This document shows positions 6,621 through 14,623 of a stretch of DNA of 16,460 nucleotides, piece by piece. The notes beneath the pieces were generated by a model, which ran no database searches, was not told the origin of the DNA, and worked only from the letters and a program-made list of their open reading frames with translations. Source of the stretch: Acetobacteraceae bacterium (GTDB taxonomy: Bacteria > Pseudomonadota > Alphaproteobacteria > Acetobacterales > Acetobacteraceae); NCBI GenBank assembly GCA_003133265.1, contig PKWQ01000244.1:1-16460 (forward strand), given 5' to 3'. Position 1 is the stretch's first letter. Every line of letters begins with the position of its first letter. The translations under genes were made by a program, and so were the position numbers.

Positions 6621-8003
6621 CTAACGTTCGATAGGAAGATCTGCGGCCCGCCAAGCCTGCCATGAACCTGGAACATTCGCCACATGCTCAAATCCGTTCC
6701 GCTTTAGAATAGAAGTGCCGATGGACGCGCGATAACCGCTGCCACAATAGACGGCGATGGTTTTGGCGCGATCGAGTTCGCCTAGACGTTGTTCTAATTG
6801 TGGGAGGAAGATATGCTTGGCACCCGGTACGCGTCCTTTCGCGACCTCATCGTCCCCGCGCACGTCGAGGACGATCAGGTTCGGGTCTTTGCGGCGCGAC
6901 TCCAATTCGCCAACCGCCCATTCGCACACGGTCTCCAATGGCAAACCGGCATTTTGCCAGTCAGTCATCCCGTTATGCAGATAGCCCTCGACACGATCGA
7001 GGCCGATGCGGAACAGATGTTGGGTGGCGCGCCGCACGTCATCCACGGTCTCGCCGACCAGCAGAATCGGCCGGTCATCGGTAAGAATCCATCCGGCCCA
7101 AGTCGGGAACTCCTCGCGTAAGGCGATGTTGAGGGCGCCCGGCACATGGCCACCGCCGAATGCGAGTATCGAGCGGGTATCTACGACCATGGCACCCCTG
7201 GATCTGTCCCGAAATCCCTTAGGCGGCAGCGGTTCTGGATAATTGATCTGTCCACGGACTGACACGCCTGCGGCGTTGACCTTTTTCAAACGCGCATAAT
7301 GACGCGGAGGTTCTGGCATTCCGTCAAGCAGCCAGTCGATGAAGGCGGCCTCGGTGCGTGGCTTCAGGGCCGGACTGAACAGCCGTTCATTGCCGATAGT
7401 GCTCTGGCGGCGATCGCCAATCGACTTGCCGCAAGCCGAACCTGCCCCGTGGCAAGGAAATGTTTCCATCCTATCGCCGAGCGGCAGTAGGCGTTCGAAG
7501 AGAGTGTGATAGAGGGCACCAGCCAGCTTGTGTTCACTCCCATGACCGAGAAGATCCGGCCGCCGAACGTCCAGATTGAAAAGAGTATCGCCGGTGAACA
7601 CCCCAAAAGCGGCTTCACCCTGCTGGGCATCATGGAGCAGCAACGATATGTGCTCCGGCGTGTGCCCTGGGGTTCGCATGATCTCAAGTCGCGTCCCGCC
7701 GATTTCCAGGCAGTCACCGTCTCCGAGTTGGCGAAGCGAAAACCTGTAGTCATCGCTCGCCCCACCGGCGATTTCGGCGCCAGCACGGGATGCCAATTCA
7801 TGCACGCCAGAGACAAAATCCGCATGAATGTGCGTTTCGATTGCAAAGGCTATCCGCACACCTTTAGACCGCGCGAATTCAAGATAGATTTCGATATCAC
7901 GCCTCGGATCAATAACCGCGGCGATCCCTGCTTTGGAGTCTCCGACAAGGTACGAAAGCTGCGCTAAGCCGTCGGTGTAGAAAGATTCAAAAAGCAGGGT
8001 CAT
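6621..8003 (-). CDS. Persulfide dioxygenase-rhodanese fusion (CstB-like)
   Basis: This 460-residue cytoplasmic protein joins a metallo-beta-lactamase-fold persulfide dioxygenase to two rhodanese domains. The dioxygenase part (1-230) shows the iron ligands His58 and His60 in ETHIHADFVSG, His114 in GHTPEH, Asp139 in FTGDTLF, and CHG at 184-186. The first rhodanese (about 265-355) begins VVDTRSILAFGGGHVPGALN but has no cysteine in the loop (ILLVGE), so it is a pseudo-domain. The second (about 375-460) is active-looking, with Cys420 in CGSGYRA. This order matches CstB of Staphylococcus aureus, which oxidises persulfides and forms thiosulfate. I chose ATG 8003, where similarity starts (MTLLFESFYTDGLAQLSYLV); an upstream in-frame start at 8054 adds an unlikely leader. 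It is probably co-transcribed with the SoxB-like gene. Confidence 0.93.
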   Translation of the reverse strand: MTLLFESFYTDGLAQLSYLVGDSKAGIAAVIDPRRDIEIYLEFARSKGVRIAFAIETHIHADFVSGVHELASRAGAEIAGGASDDYRFSLRQLGDGDCLEIGGTRLEIMRTPGHTPEHISLLLHDAQQGEAAFGVFTGDTLFNLDVRRPDLLGHGSEHKLAGALYHTLFERLLPLGDRMETFPCHGAGSACGKSIGDRRQSTIGNERLFSPALKPRTEAAFIDWLLDGMPEPPRHYARLKKVNAAGVSVRGQINYPEPLPPKGFRDRSRGAMVVDTRSILAFGGGHVPGALNIALREEFPTWAGWILTDDRPILLVGETVDDVRRATQHLFRIGLDRVEGYLHNGMTDWQNAGLPLETVCEWAVGELESRRKDPNLIVLDVRGDDEVAKGRVPGAKHIFLPQLEQRLGELDRAKTIAVYCGSGYRASIGTSILKRNGFEHVANVPGSWQAWRAADLPIER

Positions 8004-8170
8004 GGCAGGGTTCCCCAAGCTTGCGGCGGTATCGAACGACGCAACGGCGCCCAACGTCTGACGATATTTGACGAGACATTCCCAAAGCGAGCTCGGAAAC
8101 TACGCAGACCCACTAAAACTATGCCGTCACGATCGCTTTGAAGCGGATGGCCGCGCCGACAAATGCCGGA

Positions 8171-8191
8171 CCGGACTTGATGGCAGTCCGG
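8171..8191. repeat. Inverted repeat in the gap before the dioxygenase gene
   Basis: CCGGACT (8171-8177) and AGTCCGG (8185-8191) form a perfect 7-bp stem with a 7-base loop. An overlapping alternative, GCCGGAC (8165-8171) with GTCCGGC (8186-8192), is also perfect. The 283-base gap lies between the DUF202 stop and the dioxygenase start. It could end the metal operon transcript, though no T-run follows on the - strand. Nothing else is supported in this gap. Confidence 0.3.
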
Positions 8192-8286
8192 CGCCGCACC
8201 GTCGAGGACCCGTTCGGCATGATCAAGCGAATTCCCGACCACAAAACTCATCACTGCGCGAGGCCAGGGGTTTGTTCCGGGCTTCA

Positions 8287-8679
8287 TCACAGACCCTTTG
8301 CCGTGAGCATCATGTAACCAATCATCAGTATCGTAAGCAGCGCGACCCCCGCAGTCACAGTCATGACCAGACCGCGATTGGCCAGCACTTCGCCGCGTTC
8401 GATTGCCAGATTCACCCTATGAAAATGCCACGCCGCAAGCATGGTGAGAACGCCGCCAAAAACCATCATCCCCAAGCCTATCGGTAGCGAAATTCCTGGG
8501 CCTTGAGATTGCGTTTGAGGATCCAAACGCGCGGCGAGTTCGCGCAGCCAAACGCCGAACTTGGCGACGACAAAGCCGAGACTGATGACAGCAATGCTGG
8601 TTCGCACCCAAGCCAAGAAAGTGCGCTCGGCCGCGAGACGTTCGGTGGACTTTTGGTGATCGGGCAGAGTCGCGGTCAT
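8287..8679 (-). CDS. DUF202 (YidH-type) inner-membrane protein
   Basis: This 130-residue protein matches the DUF202 family. It has the hallmark start LAAERTFLAWVRTSIAVISL, then a membrane segment, a second segment around SLPIGLGMMVFGGVLTMLAA, the AWHFHRVNLAIERGE loop and a third membrane segment at the end (ALLTILMIGYMML). Molecular function of the family is unknown; it often sits beside stress, DUF305 or metal-related genes, as here. ATG 8679 has AAGGT about 6 bases upstream and starts 8 bases after the stop of the preceding DUF305-type gene, so the two are almost certainly one transcript. It appears to be the last gene of the metal-export run. Confidence 0.92.
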   Translation of the reverse strand: MTATLPDHQKSTERLAAERTFLAWVRTSIAVISLGFVVAKFGVWLRELAARLDPQTQSQGPGISLPIGLGMMVFGGVLTMLAAWHFHRVNLAIERGEVLANRGLVMTVTAGVALLTILMIGYMMLTAKGL

Positions 8680-8687
8680 GGGCTACC

Positions 8688-9371
8688 TTACGGTTGAACC
8701 AGCAGCTTTTTATAGAGCGACTGTTGCGCGGGATTCAACAAAGCGTAGGCTTTGAGGTGATAAGGGATCATAACCAGGGCAAGGTGAGTTTGGGCCTCGC
8801 CAATCGCTTCGATGTCACGTTTCAGGGTATCGTTCACTGGCTCTGCCGCCTCCGCGTCACGGCCGTATTCTTCATACGCTTTCTTCGGTGCAGTGGCGCC
8901 GACAATTGTGGCCTCCGCCATCGCATTCTTGAGTTCTTCCTGCTGCTTGACCTGCTCCTGGGACAATTGAAGGTTGTCTGCCCTTGCCAGAATCCAGTAA
9001 GGGCCGGGATGGTGAGTCTTGAACAGTGAGGTGAACTCGAATGAGTCCTTACCACATCGAAGCTCGATCCTCGCCATATCTATTGCACCGGTATGATGAG
9101 GGATCATCCCGGCGACGAAGTCGTGGTCCGCGTCACCTGTCATTGGCGCATTCATCCCCTGCATCATCTTGTCGTTGGCAGCCTTGAAGGCCTTTGTTGA
9201 GTGACTGTCTCCTCCGCCACTTGCGGGCATTGGCATGCCAGGCATTCCCTGATGCATCGGCATGCCGGACATCGGAGCCGGCTGCTGCGCATGCACGGGA
9301 AACGCCGGCAGTGCCACGACAGTAGACATGCCGAGAACGCGGCGCATCGTGTTCATGGCGGTCTTGTTCAT
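8688..9371 (-). CDS. DUF305/Spy-like chimeric periplasmic protein
   Basis: This secreted 227-residue protein has a signal peptide (1-28, ending PVHA), a Met/His-rich linker (33-53) and the first part of a DUF305 domain (about 58-109: DHDFVAGMIPHHTGAIDMAR, then IELRCGKD). DUF305 domains normally continue after GKD into a helix that carries the rest of the fold. Here the sequence changes abruptly (SFEFTSLFKTHHPGPY) into a helical tail (about 123-224) that resembles Spy/CpxP/CnrR-type metal-stress proteins (ILARADNLQLSQEQV, and later AYALLNPAQQSLYKKL). The two halves look joined near nucleotide 9044. ATG 9371 is preceded by AGGAG. The gene follows the small periplasmic gene after 23 bases. It probably binds metal or protects envelope proteins; retention of DUF305 function is doubtful. 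Confidence 0.8.
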   Translation of the reverse strand: MNKTAMNTMRRVLGMSTVVALPAFPVHAQQPAPMSGMPMHQGMPGMPMPASGGGDSHSTKAFKAANDKMMQGMNAPMTGDADHDFVAGMIPHHTGAIDMARIELRCGKDSFEFTSLFKTHHPGPYWILARADNLQLSQEQVKQQEELKNAMAEATIVGATAPKKAYEEYGRDAEAAEPVNDTLKRDIEAIGEAQTHLALVMIPYHLKAYALLNPAQQSLYKKLLVQP

Positions 9372-9394
9372 AAGGGGTCTCCTGTCGTGCTGCT

Positions 9395-9775
9395 TTAGGG
9401 CTGGGTTGTCGCGAAACGCACCTGAGCGGACTTGCCGTCGATGGTAAGCGTCACGACGGATGTCACTTTGCCAGTGACCGCCGCGTCCAGGTTTCCGGCC
9501 AAGCTGTCGGCCTCGGCCGGAACCAGCACCACCTGCTGCGACTTGCCTCCGACCAGCACGGTGGCCTTGCCGCCGAGCCGGGCGCTCGCGACGGGCTTGT
9601 TCGCCTCGTCGCTCACATAGACGGTCATCTGGGTACCCTTGAGCACCAGCTCGACCCAATGCTCGTCGGATGCTTCGGCGACTATGCCGCCGTGCTGTGC
9701 GGCGGGCGCCGCGCCGTGGGCAAGAGCGGCGACGGGGATCGCCGCCAGGAAAGCCGCCATTAAGATATTTCTCAT
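9395..9775 (-). CDS. Small secreted periplasmic protein of the metal-efflux operon
   Basis: This 126-residue protein has a clear signal peptide (1-19, MRNILMAAFLAAIPVAALA), then HGAAPAAQHGG with histidines at the mature N-terminus and a predicted all-beta remainder (EHWVELVLKGTQMTVYVSDE, and so on). Similar small proteins are common directly after CusA/CzcA-type genes and are usually annotated hypothetical. A periplasmic metal-binding or accessory role is inferred from the signal peptide, the His-rich start and the operon. I chose ATG 9775 because it begins the signal peptide; a longer in-frame version from 9871 would overlap the pump gene and hide that peptide. GGAG lies about a dozen bases upstream. 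The gap to the pump gene is 25 bases. Confidence 0.8.
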   Translation of the reverse strand: MRNILMAAFLAAIPVAALAHGAAPAAQHGGIVAEASDEHWVELVLKGTQMTVYVSDEANKPVASARLGGKATVLVGGKSQQVVLVPAEADSLAGNLDAAVTGKVTSVVTLTIDGKSAQVRFATTQP

Positions 9776-9800
9776 CCGTGTCTTTCTCCGTTTATGGATG

Positions 9801-12800
9801 TCAGAAGGCTTCCGCGGGACGCATTGCCTCGTTCTGGCCCGTGACGAGACGCTCGACCGATTTGCGGCCAAGCTTGAGGAACAGAACGGGTGTCAGCAGG
9901 GTGTCCAGCAGCGTGGCGCTGACCAGGCCGCCGAAAATGACTATGGCGACCGGGTGCAGGATCTCCTTGCCGGGAGCATCGGCGCCAACGATCAGCGGCA
10001 GCAGCGCGAAGCCGGCGGAGAACGCGGTCATCAGCACCGGGGTTAACCGCTCCAGGCTGCCGCGCACCACCATGTCGGGGCCGAACGCCTCGCCCTCGTG
10101 CAGCACGAGATTGATGTAGTGGCTGACCTTGAGAATGCCGTTGCGCGCGCTGATGCCGGTCAGCGTGATGAAACCGATCATGCTGGCGACCGAGAGCGGC
10201 TGCCCGAAGAGCCAGAGCGCCGCCACGCTGCCGATGAGGGCCAACGGTACGTTGCCCATGATGATGGCCGCGAGGACCACCGATCGGTAACGGCTGTAGA
10301 GGACGGTGAAGACAAGCGCGAGCGAGACCAGGGAAAGGCTCCCGATTAGGCGTGCCGAATCCTCCTGCGCCTGGAAGGATCCTTCGAGCTGGATGAAATA
10401 GCCCTGCGGCAAGGCGGTCCGGGCGATCTCGGCGCGGATGTCGGCAATGACCCGTCCCTCGTCGGAGCCATCGGTATTCGCCTGCACGACGATGCGCCGC
10501 GTGCCGTTCTCCCGCAGGATCTGGTTCGGCCCGTCGTCATCGACGATCTCGGCGAAGGTGCGCAGGGGCACGCGGCCTTTGGGTGTCTCGACCAGAAGGT
10601 TCGACAGCGCTTCCGTCGTGCGCTCGGCGTCGGCGAGCCTCAGCACAACATCGAACCTCTTCTGCCCGTCGACCACCTGGCTGACGACCTTCCCGTTCGC
10701 GAGCTTCTCCAGGGCGTCGGTGACCGCGGCTGGCGTCACGCCATAGAGGGCGGCGCGCTGATAGTCCATGCGGACCTGCAACTGCGGCACACGGACCTGA
10801 CGCTCCACCAGCAAGTCGACCAGACCGGGTATGGCGGACAAACGGCCGCGAAGCTGGTCAGCAAGGCCCCTTAAGGTATCAATATCCTCGCCAAACACCT
10901 TGATCGAGATGGCGGCGTTCACGCCGGAAAGCAGATGTTCCAATCGGTGGCCGATCGGCTGGCCGATATTGAAGGCCGCGGGAAGGATGGCGAGACGCTG
11001 CCGGATGTCGGCCAGGATCACCTCCTTCGGCCTGTCCGAAGGGCGCAGATCGACATCCATTTCGCTGGAGTGGACCCCCTCGGCATGCTCGTCGAGCTCT
11101 GCCCGGCCGGTGCGGCGACCAACGGTCTTCACCTCCGGCACCTGCATGATCAGCCGCTCGGCAACCGCGCCCAGACGATTGGACTCGGCGAGACTGATGC
11201 CGGGTGTGAACGTCATGCCCAATGTCAACGTTCCCTCGTTGAACGGGGGCAGGAACGCCCGCGGCAGCCGGGTCGCCGTGAACCCGGCGATGACGACGGC
11301 AACAGCGGAGACGCCGATGAGGAACGAAGCATTACCGAAGGACCAGCGCAGCAGTTTCGTGTCGCCGCGCTTGAGCCAGCGTACCAGTAGACTTTCCTTC
11401 TCCGACAGATGCCGGATGCGGGGGATGAGATAATAGCAGAGCACCGGGGTGACCGTGGTCGACGTAATCAGGCTACCCAGGATGGAGACGATGTAGGCAA
11501 TGCCGAGCGGGGCAAATAGCCGCCGCTCGATCCCGGACAGCGCGAATAGCGGGATGAACACCAGGATGATGATCAGCGTGGCATAGATGATGCCGGACCG
11601 AACCTCCTGGCTGGCCGCCGCCACGACCTCAAGAACGGCACGCGGTCGCGCCGCCTTGCGGTTCTCCTTGAGGCGCCGAAATACGTTCTCCACACCGACC
11701 ACCGCATCATCGACCAGCGAGCCGAAGGCGATGGCAAGACCGCCCAGCGTCATCGTGTTGATGGACAGACCGAACGCGCTGAACACCAGCACGGTGATGA
11801 GGATCGAGAGCGGGATGGCGGTCAGCGAGATCGCCGTGGTCCGCAGGTTCAGCAGGAACGCGAACAGCACGATGGCGACGACGATGACGGCATCGCGCAA
11901 GGCGTCTTCGACGTTACCAATCGACGACTCGATGAAGTTCGCCTGGCGGAACAGCACGGTGTCTGCCTTCACCCCCGCCGGCAGGGTCTTGCCGAGATCC
12001 CCGAGCGCGCGCTCGACCTGGCGAGTCAGGACAACCGTGTCGGCGCCAGGCTGCTTCTGAACCGAGAGGATGACGGCGGGCTTGCCGTTCGCTCCCGCGT
12101 CGCCGCGCTTGAACCGGGGCGCGTAATCGAGGGCCGCGACCTGCCCGAGCAGGATCGGCTGCCCCGCACGAACAGTCACAACCAGGCTGCGCAGGTCTTC
12201 CAGCCGCGTCGTGCGCCCGATGTTGCGGATGACATACTCCGCGCGGTTCTGATCGACGAAGCCGCCGCCGGTGTTGGCGCCGAACTGCTTCACCGCCCGC
12301 TCTACCTCGTCCAGCGACACATCCAGACGCGACATCATCGCGACGTTGGGGGTGATCTGGAACTGGCGGACCTCGCCGCCGATCGGGATCACCTGCGCCA
12401 CGCCTGGAATGGAAAGCAGGCGTGGGCGCACGGTGAAATCCGCGAGCTCGCGCAGCTGCATTGGCGTGGCAGCGACGCCGGATGCGGTCCCGGAAGCTGC
12501 GTTCGCGGACATGGCGACCAGCATCACCTCGCCCATGATCGACGTGATCGGACCCATCTGCGGGGTGACACCTGCCGGCATCTGTTCGCGCACCGTCGCC
12601 AGTCGCTCCGCGATCTGCTGGCGGTTGAGGTAGATGTCGGTGCCCCAGCCGAACTCGACATAGACGATGGACAAGCCGACGCCGGAGACGGAGCGGACGC
12701 GAGTGACGCCAGGCATGCCGTTCATCGCGGTCTCAAGCGGATAGGTAACGAGCTGCTCGACCTCCTCGGGCGCCATGCCCTCGGCCTCGGTCATCAGCGT

Positions 12801-12950
12801 GACGGTTGGCCGGTTCAGGTCGGGGAACACGTCGACGGGCAGCCGGGTCAGCGTGAAGCCGCCGTAACCGATCAGGACGAGGGCGCCGATCAGCACGAAA
12901 AGCCGGTTGTTCAGGCTCGCGGTGACCAGGACGTTGAACAGGGTGCCCAT
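9801..12950 (-). CDS. CusA/CzcA-family heavy-metal RND efflux pump
   Basis: This is the inner-membrane proton-driven transporter of a tripartite metal exporter. At 1049 residues it has full family length: N-terminal membrane helix (14-32), the two large periplasmic loops (about 35-345 and 575-870) and the two bundles of membrane helices. LPVDVFPDLNRP, TYPLETAMNGMPGV and the transmembrane-4 motif GSLVDDAVVGVENVFRRLKE (Asp414, Asp415, Glu421) are diagnostic. The zinc/cobalt/cadmium (HME1) pattern with DFG before the Asp is absent, so the ion cannot be assigned: a Cu/Ag-type or a less-studied divalent class are both possible. ATG 12950 shares a base with the adaptor stop (TGATG), so translation is coupled. 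The gene symbol is left blank because specificity is uncertain. Confidence 0.95.
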   Translation of the reverse strand: MGTLFNVLVTASLNNRLFVLIGALVLIGYGGFTLTRLPVDVFPDLNRPTVTLMTEAEGMAPEEVEQLVTYPLETAMNGMPGVTRVRSVSGVGLSIVYVEFGWGTDIYLNRQQIAERLATVREQMPAGVTPQMGPITSIMGEVMLVAMSANAASGTASGVAATPMQLRELADFTVRPRLLSIPGVAQVIPIGGEVRQFQITPNVAMMSRLDVSLDEVERAVKQFGANTGGGFVDQNRAEYVIRNIGRTTRLEDLRSLVVTVRAGQPILLGQVAALDYAPRFKRGDAGANGKPAVILSVQKQPGADTVVLTRQVERALGDLGKTLPAGVKADTVLFRQANFIESSIGNVEDALRDAVIVVAIVLFAFLLNLRTTAISLTAIPLSILITVLVFSAFGLSINTMTLGGLAIAFGSLVDDAVVGVENVFRRLKENRKAARPRAVLEVVAAASQEVRSGIIYATLIIILVFIPLFALSGIERRLFAPLGIAYIVSILGSLITSTTVTPVLCYYLIPRIRHLSEKESLLVRWLKRGDTKLLRWSFGNASFLIGVSAVAVVIAGFTATRLPRAFLPPFNEGTLTLGMTFTPGISLAESNRLGAVAERLIMQVPEVKTVGRRTGRAELDEHAEGVHSSEMDVDLRPSDRPKEVILADIRQRLAILPAAFNIGQPIGHRLEHLLSGVNAAISIKVFGEDIDTLRGLADQLRGRLSAIPGLVDLLVERQVRVPQLQVRMDYQRAALYGVTPAAVTDALEKLANGKVVSQVVDGQKRFDVVLRLADAERTTEALSNLLVETPKGRVPLRTFAEIVDDDGPNQILRENGTRRIVVQANTDGSDEGRVIADIRAEIARTALPQGYFIQLEGSFQAQEDSARLIGSLSLVSLALVFTVLYSRYRSVVLAAIIMGNVPLALIGSVAALWLFGQPLSVASMIGFITLTGISARNGILKVSHYINLVLHEGEAFGPDMVVRGSLERLTPVLMTAFSAGFALLPLIVGADAPGKEILHPVAIVIFGGLVSATLLDTLLTPVLFLKLGRKSVERLVTGQNEAMRPAEAF

Positions 12951-14623
12951 CAGCGCACCTGGTTCAGCAGGTCGGCGCCCTGCGTCACGATCCGCTGACC
13001 GGGTTTGATCCCGGCCAGAATCAGCACATTGGCACCATCCAGGGCCTGCATGCGGACCGGGCGGGGGATGAAGCGCTCCGCCGCGACATGGTCCCACACC
13101 GCCGAGCCGCCGTTCGGCATGCGAACCACCGATGAGCGCGGTAGGGCAATGCCGGTCGCATCGACGGCGATGCTGGCGATGACGCTCACCGGTGCGCCGA
13201 CGGGCAGGCCAGCGGGTGGAGACAGAATGCGGAACAGGAGGGGCACCGCGCCCTGACGCAGGGCCAGCCCACGCCCGACCAGTTCGACCCGAATGGGCGT
13301 GCCGTCCGTCAGGACCGCCGAGGTGCCCCGCATCTCTCCCGCCAGCAATGGGTCGAACCCCACGGCCTCGACCCAGAGCCGCGCGGGGTCGACGATTTCG
13401 AACAGGATATCCTTGCCCTCGACGAACTGCCCGATGACCACGTTCGCAACCGAGACGACGCCGCTGACGGGCGCCCGAAGCACCTCGCGGCCGGCCAGCG
13501 TCTGCGACAGCGCCACACGGCGCGCGCGGGCACCTGCAAGTTCGGCGCGCGCCTCATCGATATCCTTGCCCGCGACGCTGCCCACAAGGCCCGAAAGCCG
13601 GTTCACCTTCTGCTCGGCGACGCGCACCTGTTGCTCGATGTCAGCGACCTGCGAGCCGACCGTGCCGCGTTCCACCGCCGCGATGGCGGGCGCGATGATG
13701 GCCAGAACGTCGCCCGCCTTCACTTGCATCCCGACATGGGCGAGGCCCTTGTCGCCTGGTTCGATCCGGCCCGGCTGGCTCGACTGCACCCGGCCTGCCG
13801 CGTTCGGATCAGGGATGACCTGCCCGATGACCTGGACGGTGCGGGACGCCACGGTCTCCGCAGCCAGCACGGTCCGGACCGCCAGGAGGCGCTGAGCGTC
13901 CTTCGGCATTGCAACGGCGCCGTCAGACTGGCGGCGCGGGACGTCACCGGCGATGGCCTGCGCAGCGGGACTGTCACCGTCGTCGGTGCCACCATGCGCA
14001 AAGGCAACGCTGCCGATCAGGACACCGACCACGACTACCATCGTCCCCGAGATGGCGCGCCACCTGCCACGAGCCTGAACCGTCAGCACGGTCAGGACCC
14101 CAAGCATGAATGCCAGCGCGATGGTAACTGGCCCCCTGCGCTCAGCGAGTAGTTCACGAACGTGCCCACCCGTCGAGGCTTGGACAGGTGCTACATGGGC
14201 ACTCTCCGGAAGCTGGATGGTCGCTGCGAGAAGGTCGCTCAGGTCGCCCGCAGAGACTGTGAACGTGAGGTCATGCTTGCCTGGCACATCGAGCCATGGC
14301 GCACGCACGACGTATGTGCCGTCCTCCTGCGGCTCTGCCTTCACGGCCTCGCCGCCGTTCTCCGCGACCTCCAGGGAGGCGCCCTCGATCGGCTCGTTGG
14401 TCGCGAACCGATCTAGATAGACCTTCAGACGATGATTCGCTGCAACGGCAACGAGTTCGAAGTCCTGAGAGGCCGTCTCGGTGCGCGGCGCGCCCGATCC
14501 CGAAACGACGGGTTCCGCGTCGTCGTGACCGGCATGGGCCGCCGCAGGCAATGGGGCACCTGTCAAGAGCAGGACGGCGCCGACAACGAATGCGGCCCGA
14601 TAGAAGAGGCGAGCGCCGATCAT
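12950..14623 (-). CDS. RND periplasmic adaptor (CusB/CzcB-like) with extended N-terminal domain
   Basis: This membrane-fusion protein bridges the pump and the outer-membrane channel. The C-terminal part (about 240-557) is typical: a barrel-sandwich start (VIGQVIPDPNAAGRVQSSQP), a coiled-coil hairpin (about 310-370) and the returning lipoyl half (EVLRAPVSGVVSVANVVIGQ), then the beta-barrel and membrane-proximal domains ending KPGQRIVTQGADLLNQV. Unusually, about 210 residues precede this. They comprise a signal peptide ending AAAHAGHDD, a beta-rich periplasmic domain (about 50-150, with HRLKVYLDRFATNEPIEGA), a membrane segment (165-183) and a second one (190-208) followed by HGGTDDGD. The total of 557 aa exceeds the usual 350-450. 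The start overlaps the channel-gene stop by ATGA. The extension may bind metal; that is inference. Confidence 0.93.
   Translation of the reverse strand: MIGARLFYRAAFVVGAVLLLTGAPLPAAAHAGHDDAEPVVSGSGAPRTETASQDFELVAVAANHRLKVYLDRFATNEPIEGASLEVAENGGEAVKAEPQEDGTYVVRAPWLDVPGKHDLTFTVSAGDLSDLLAATIQLPESAHVAPVQASTGGHVRELLAERRGPVTIALAFMLGVLTVLTVQARGRWRAISGTMVVVVGVLIGSVAFAHGGTDDGDSPAAQAIAGDVPRRQSDGAVAMPKDAQRLLAVRTVLAAETVASRTVQVIGQVIPDPNAAGRVQSSQPGRIEPGDKGLAHVGMQVKAGDVLAIIAPAIAAVERGTVGSQVADIEQQVRVAEQKVNRLSGLVGSVAGKDIDEARAELAGARARRVALSQTLAGREVLRAPVSGVVSVANVVIGQFVEGKDILFEIVDPARLWVEAVGFDPLLAGEMRGTSAVLTDGTPIRVELVGRGLALRQGAVPLLFRILSPPAGLPVGAPVSVIASIAVDATGIALPRSSVVRMPNGGSAVWDHVAAERFIPRPVRMQALDGANVLILAGIKPGQRIVTQGADLLNQVR

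Noticed and set aside
8000..8290. 96-codon - strand frame between the DUF202 gene and the dioxygenase gene
   Set aside because: No recognisable motif, no ribosome-binding site, and its end overlaps the dioxygenase start; composition looks random.
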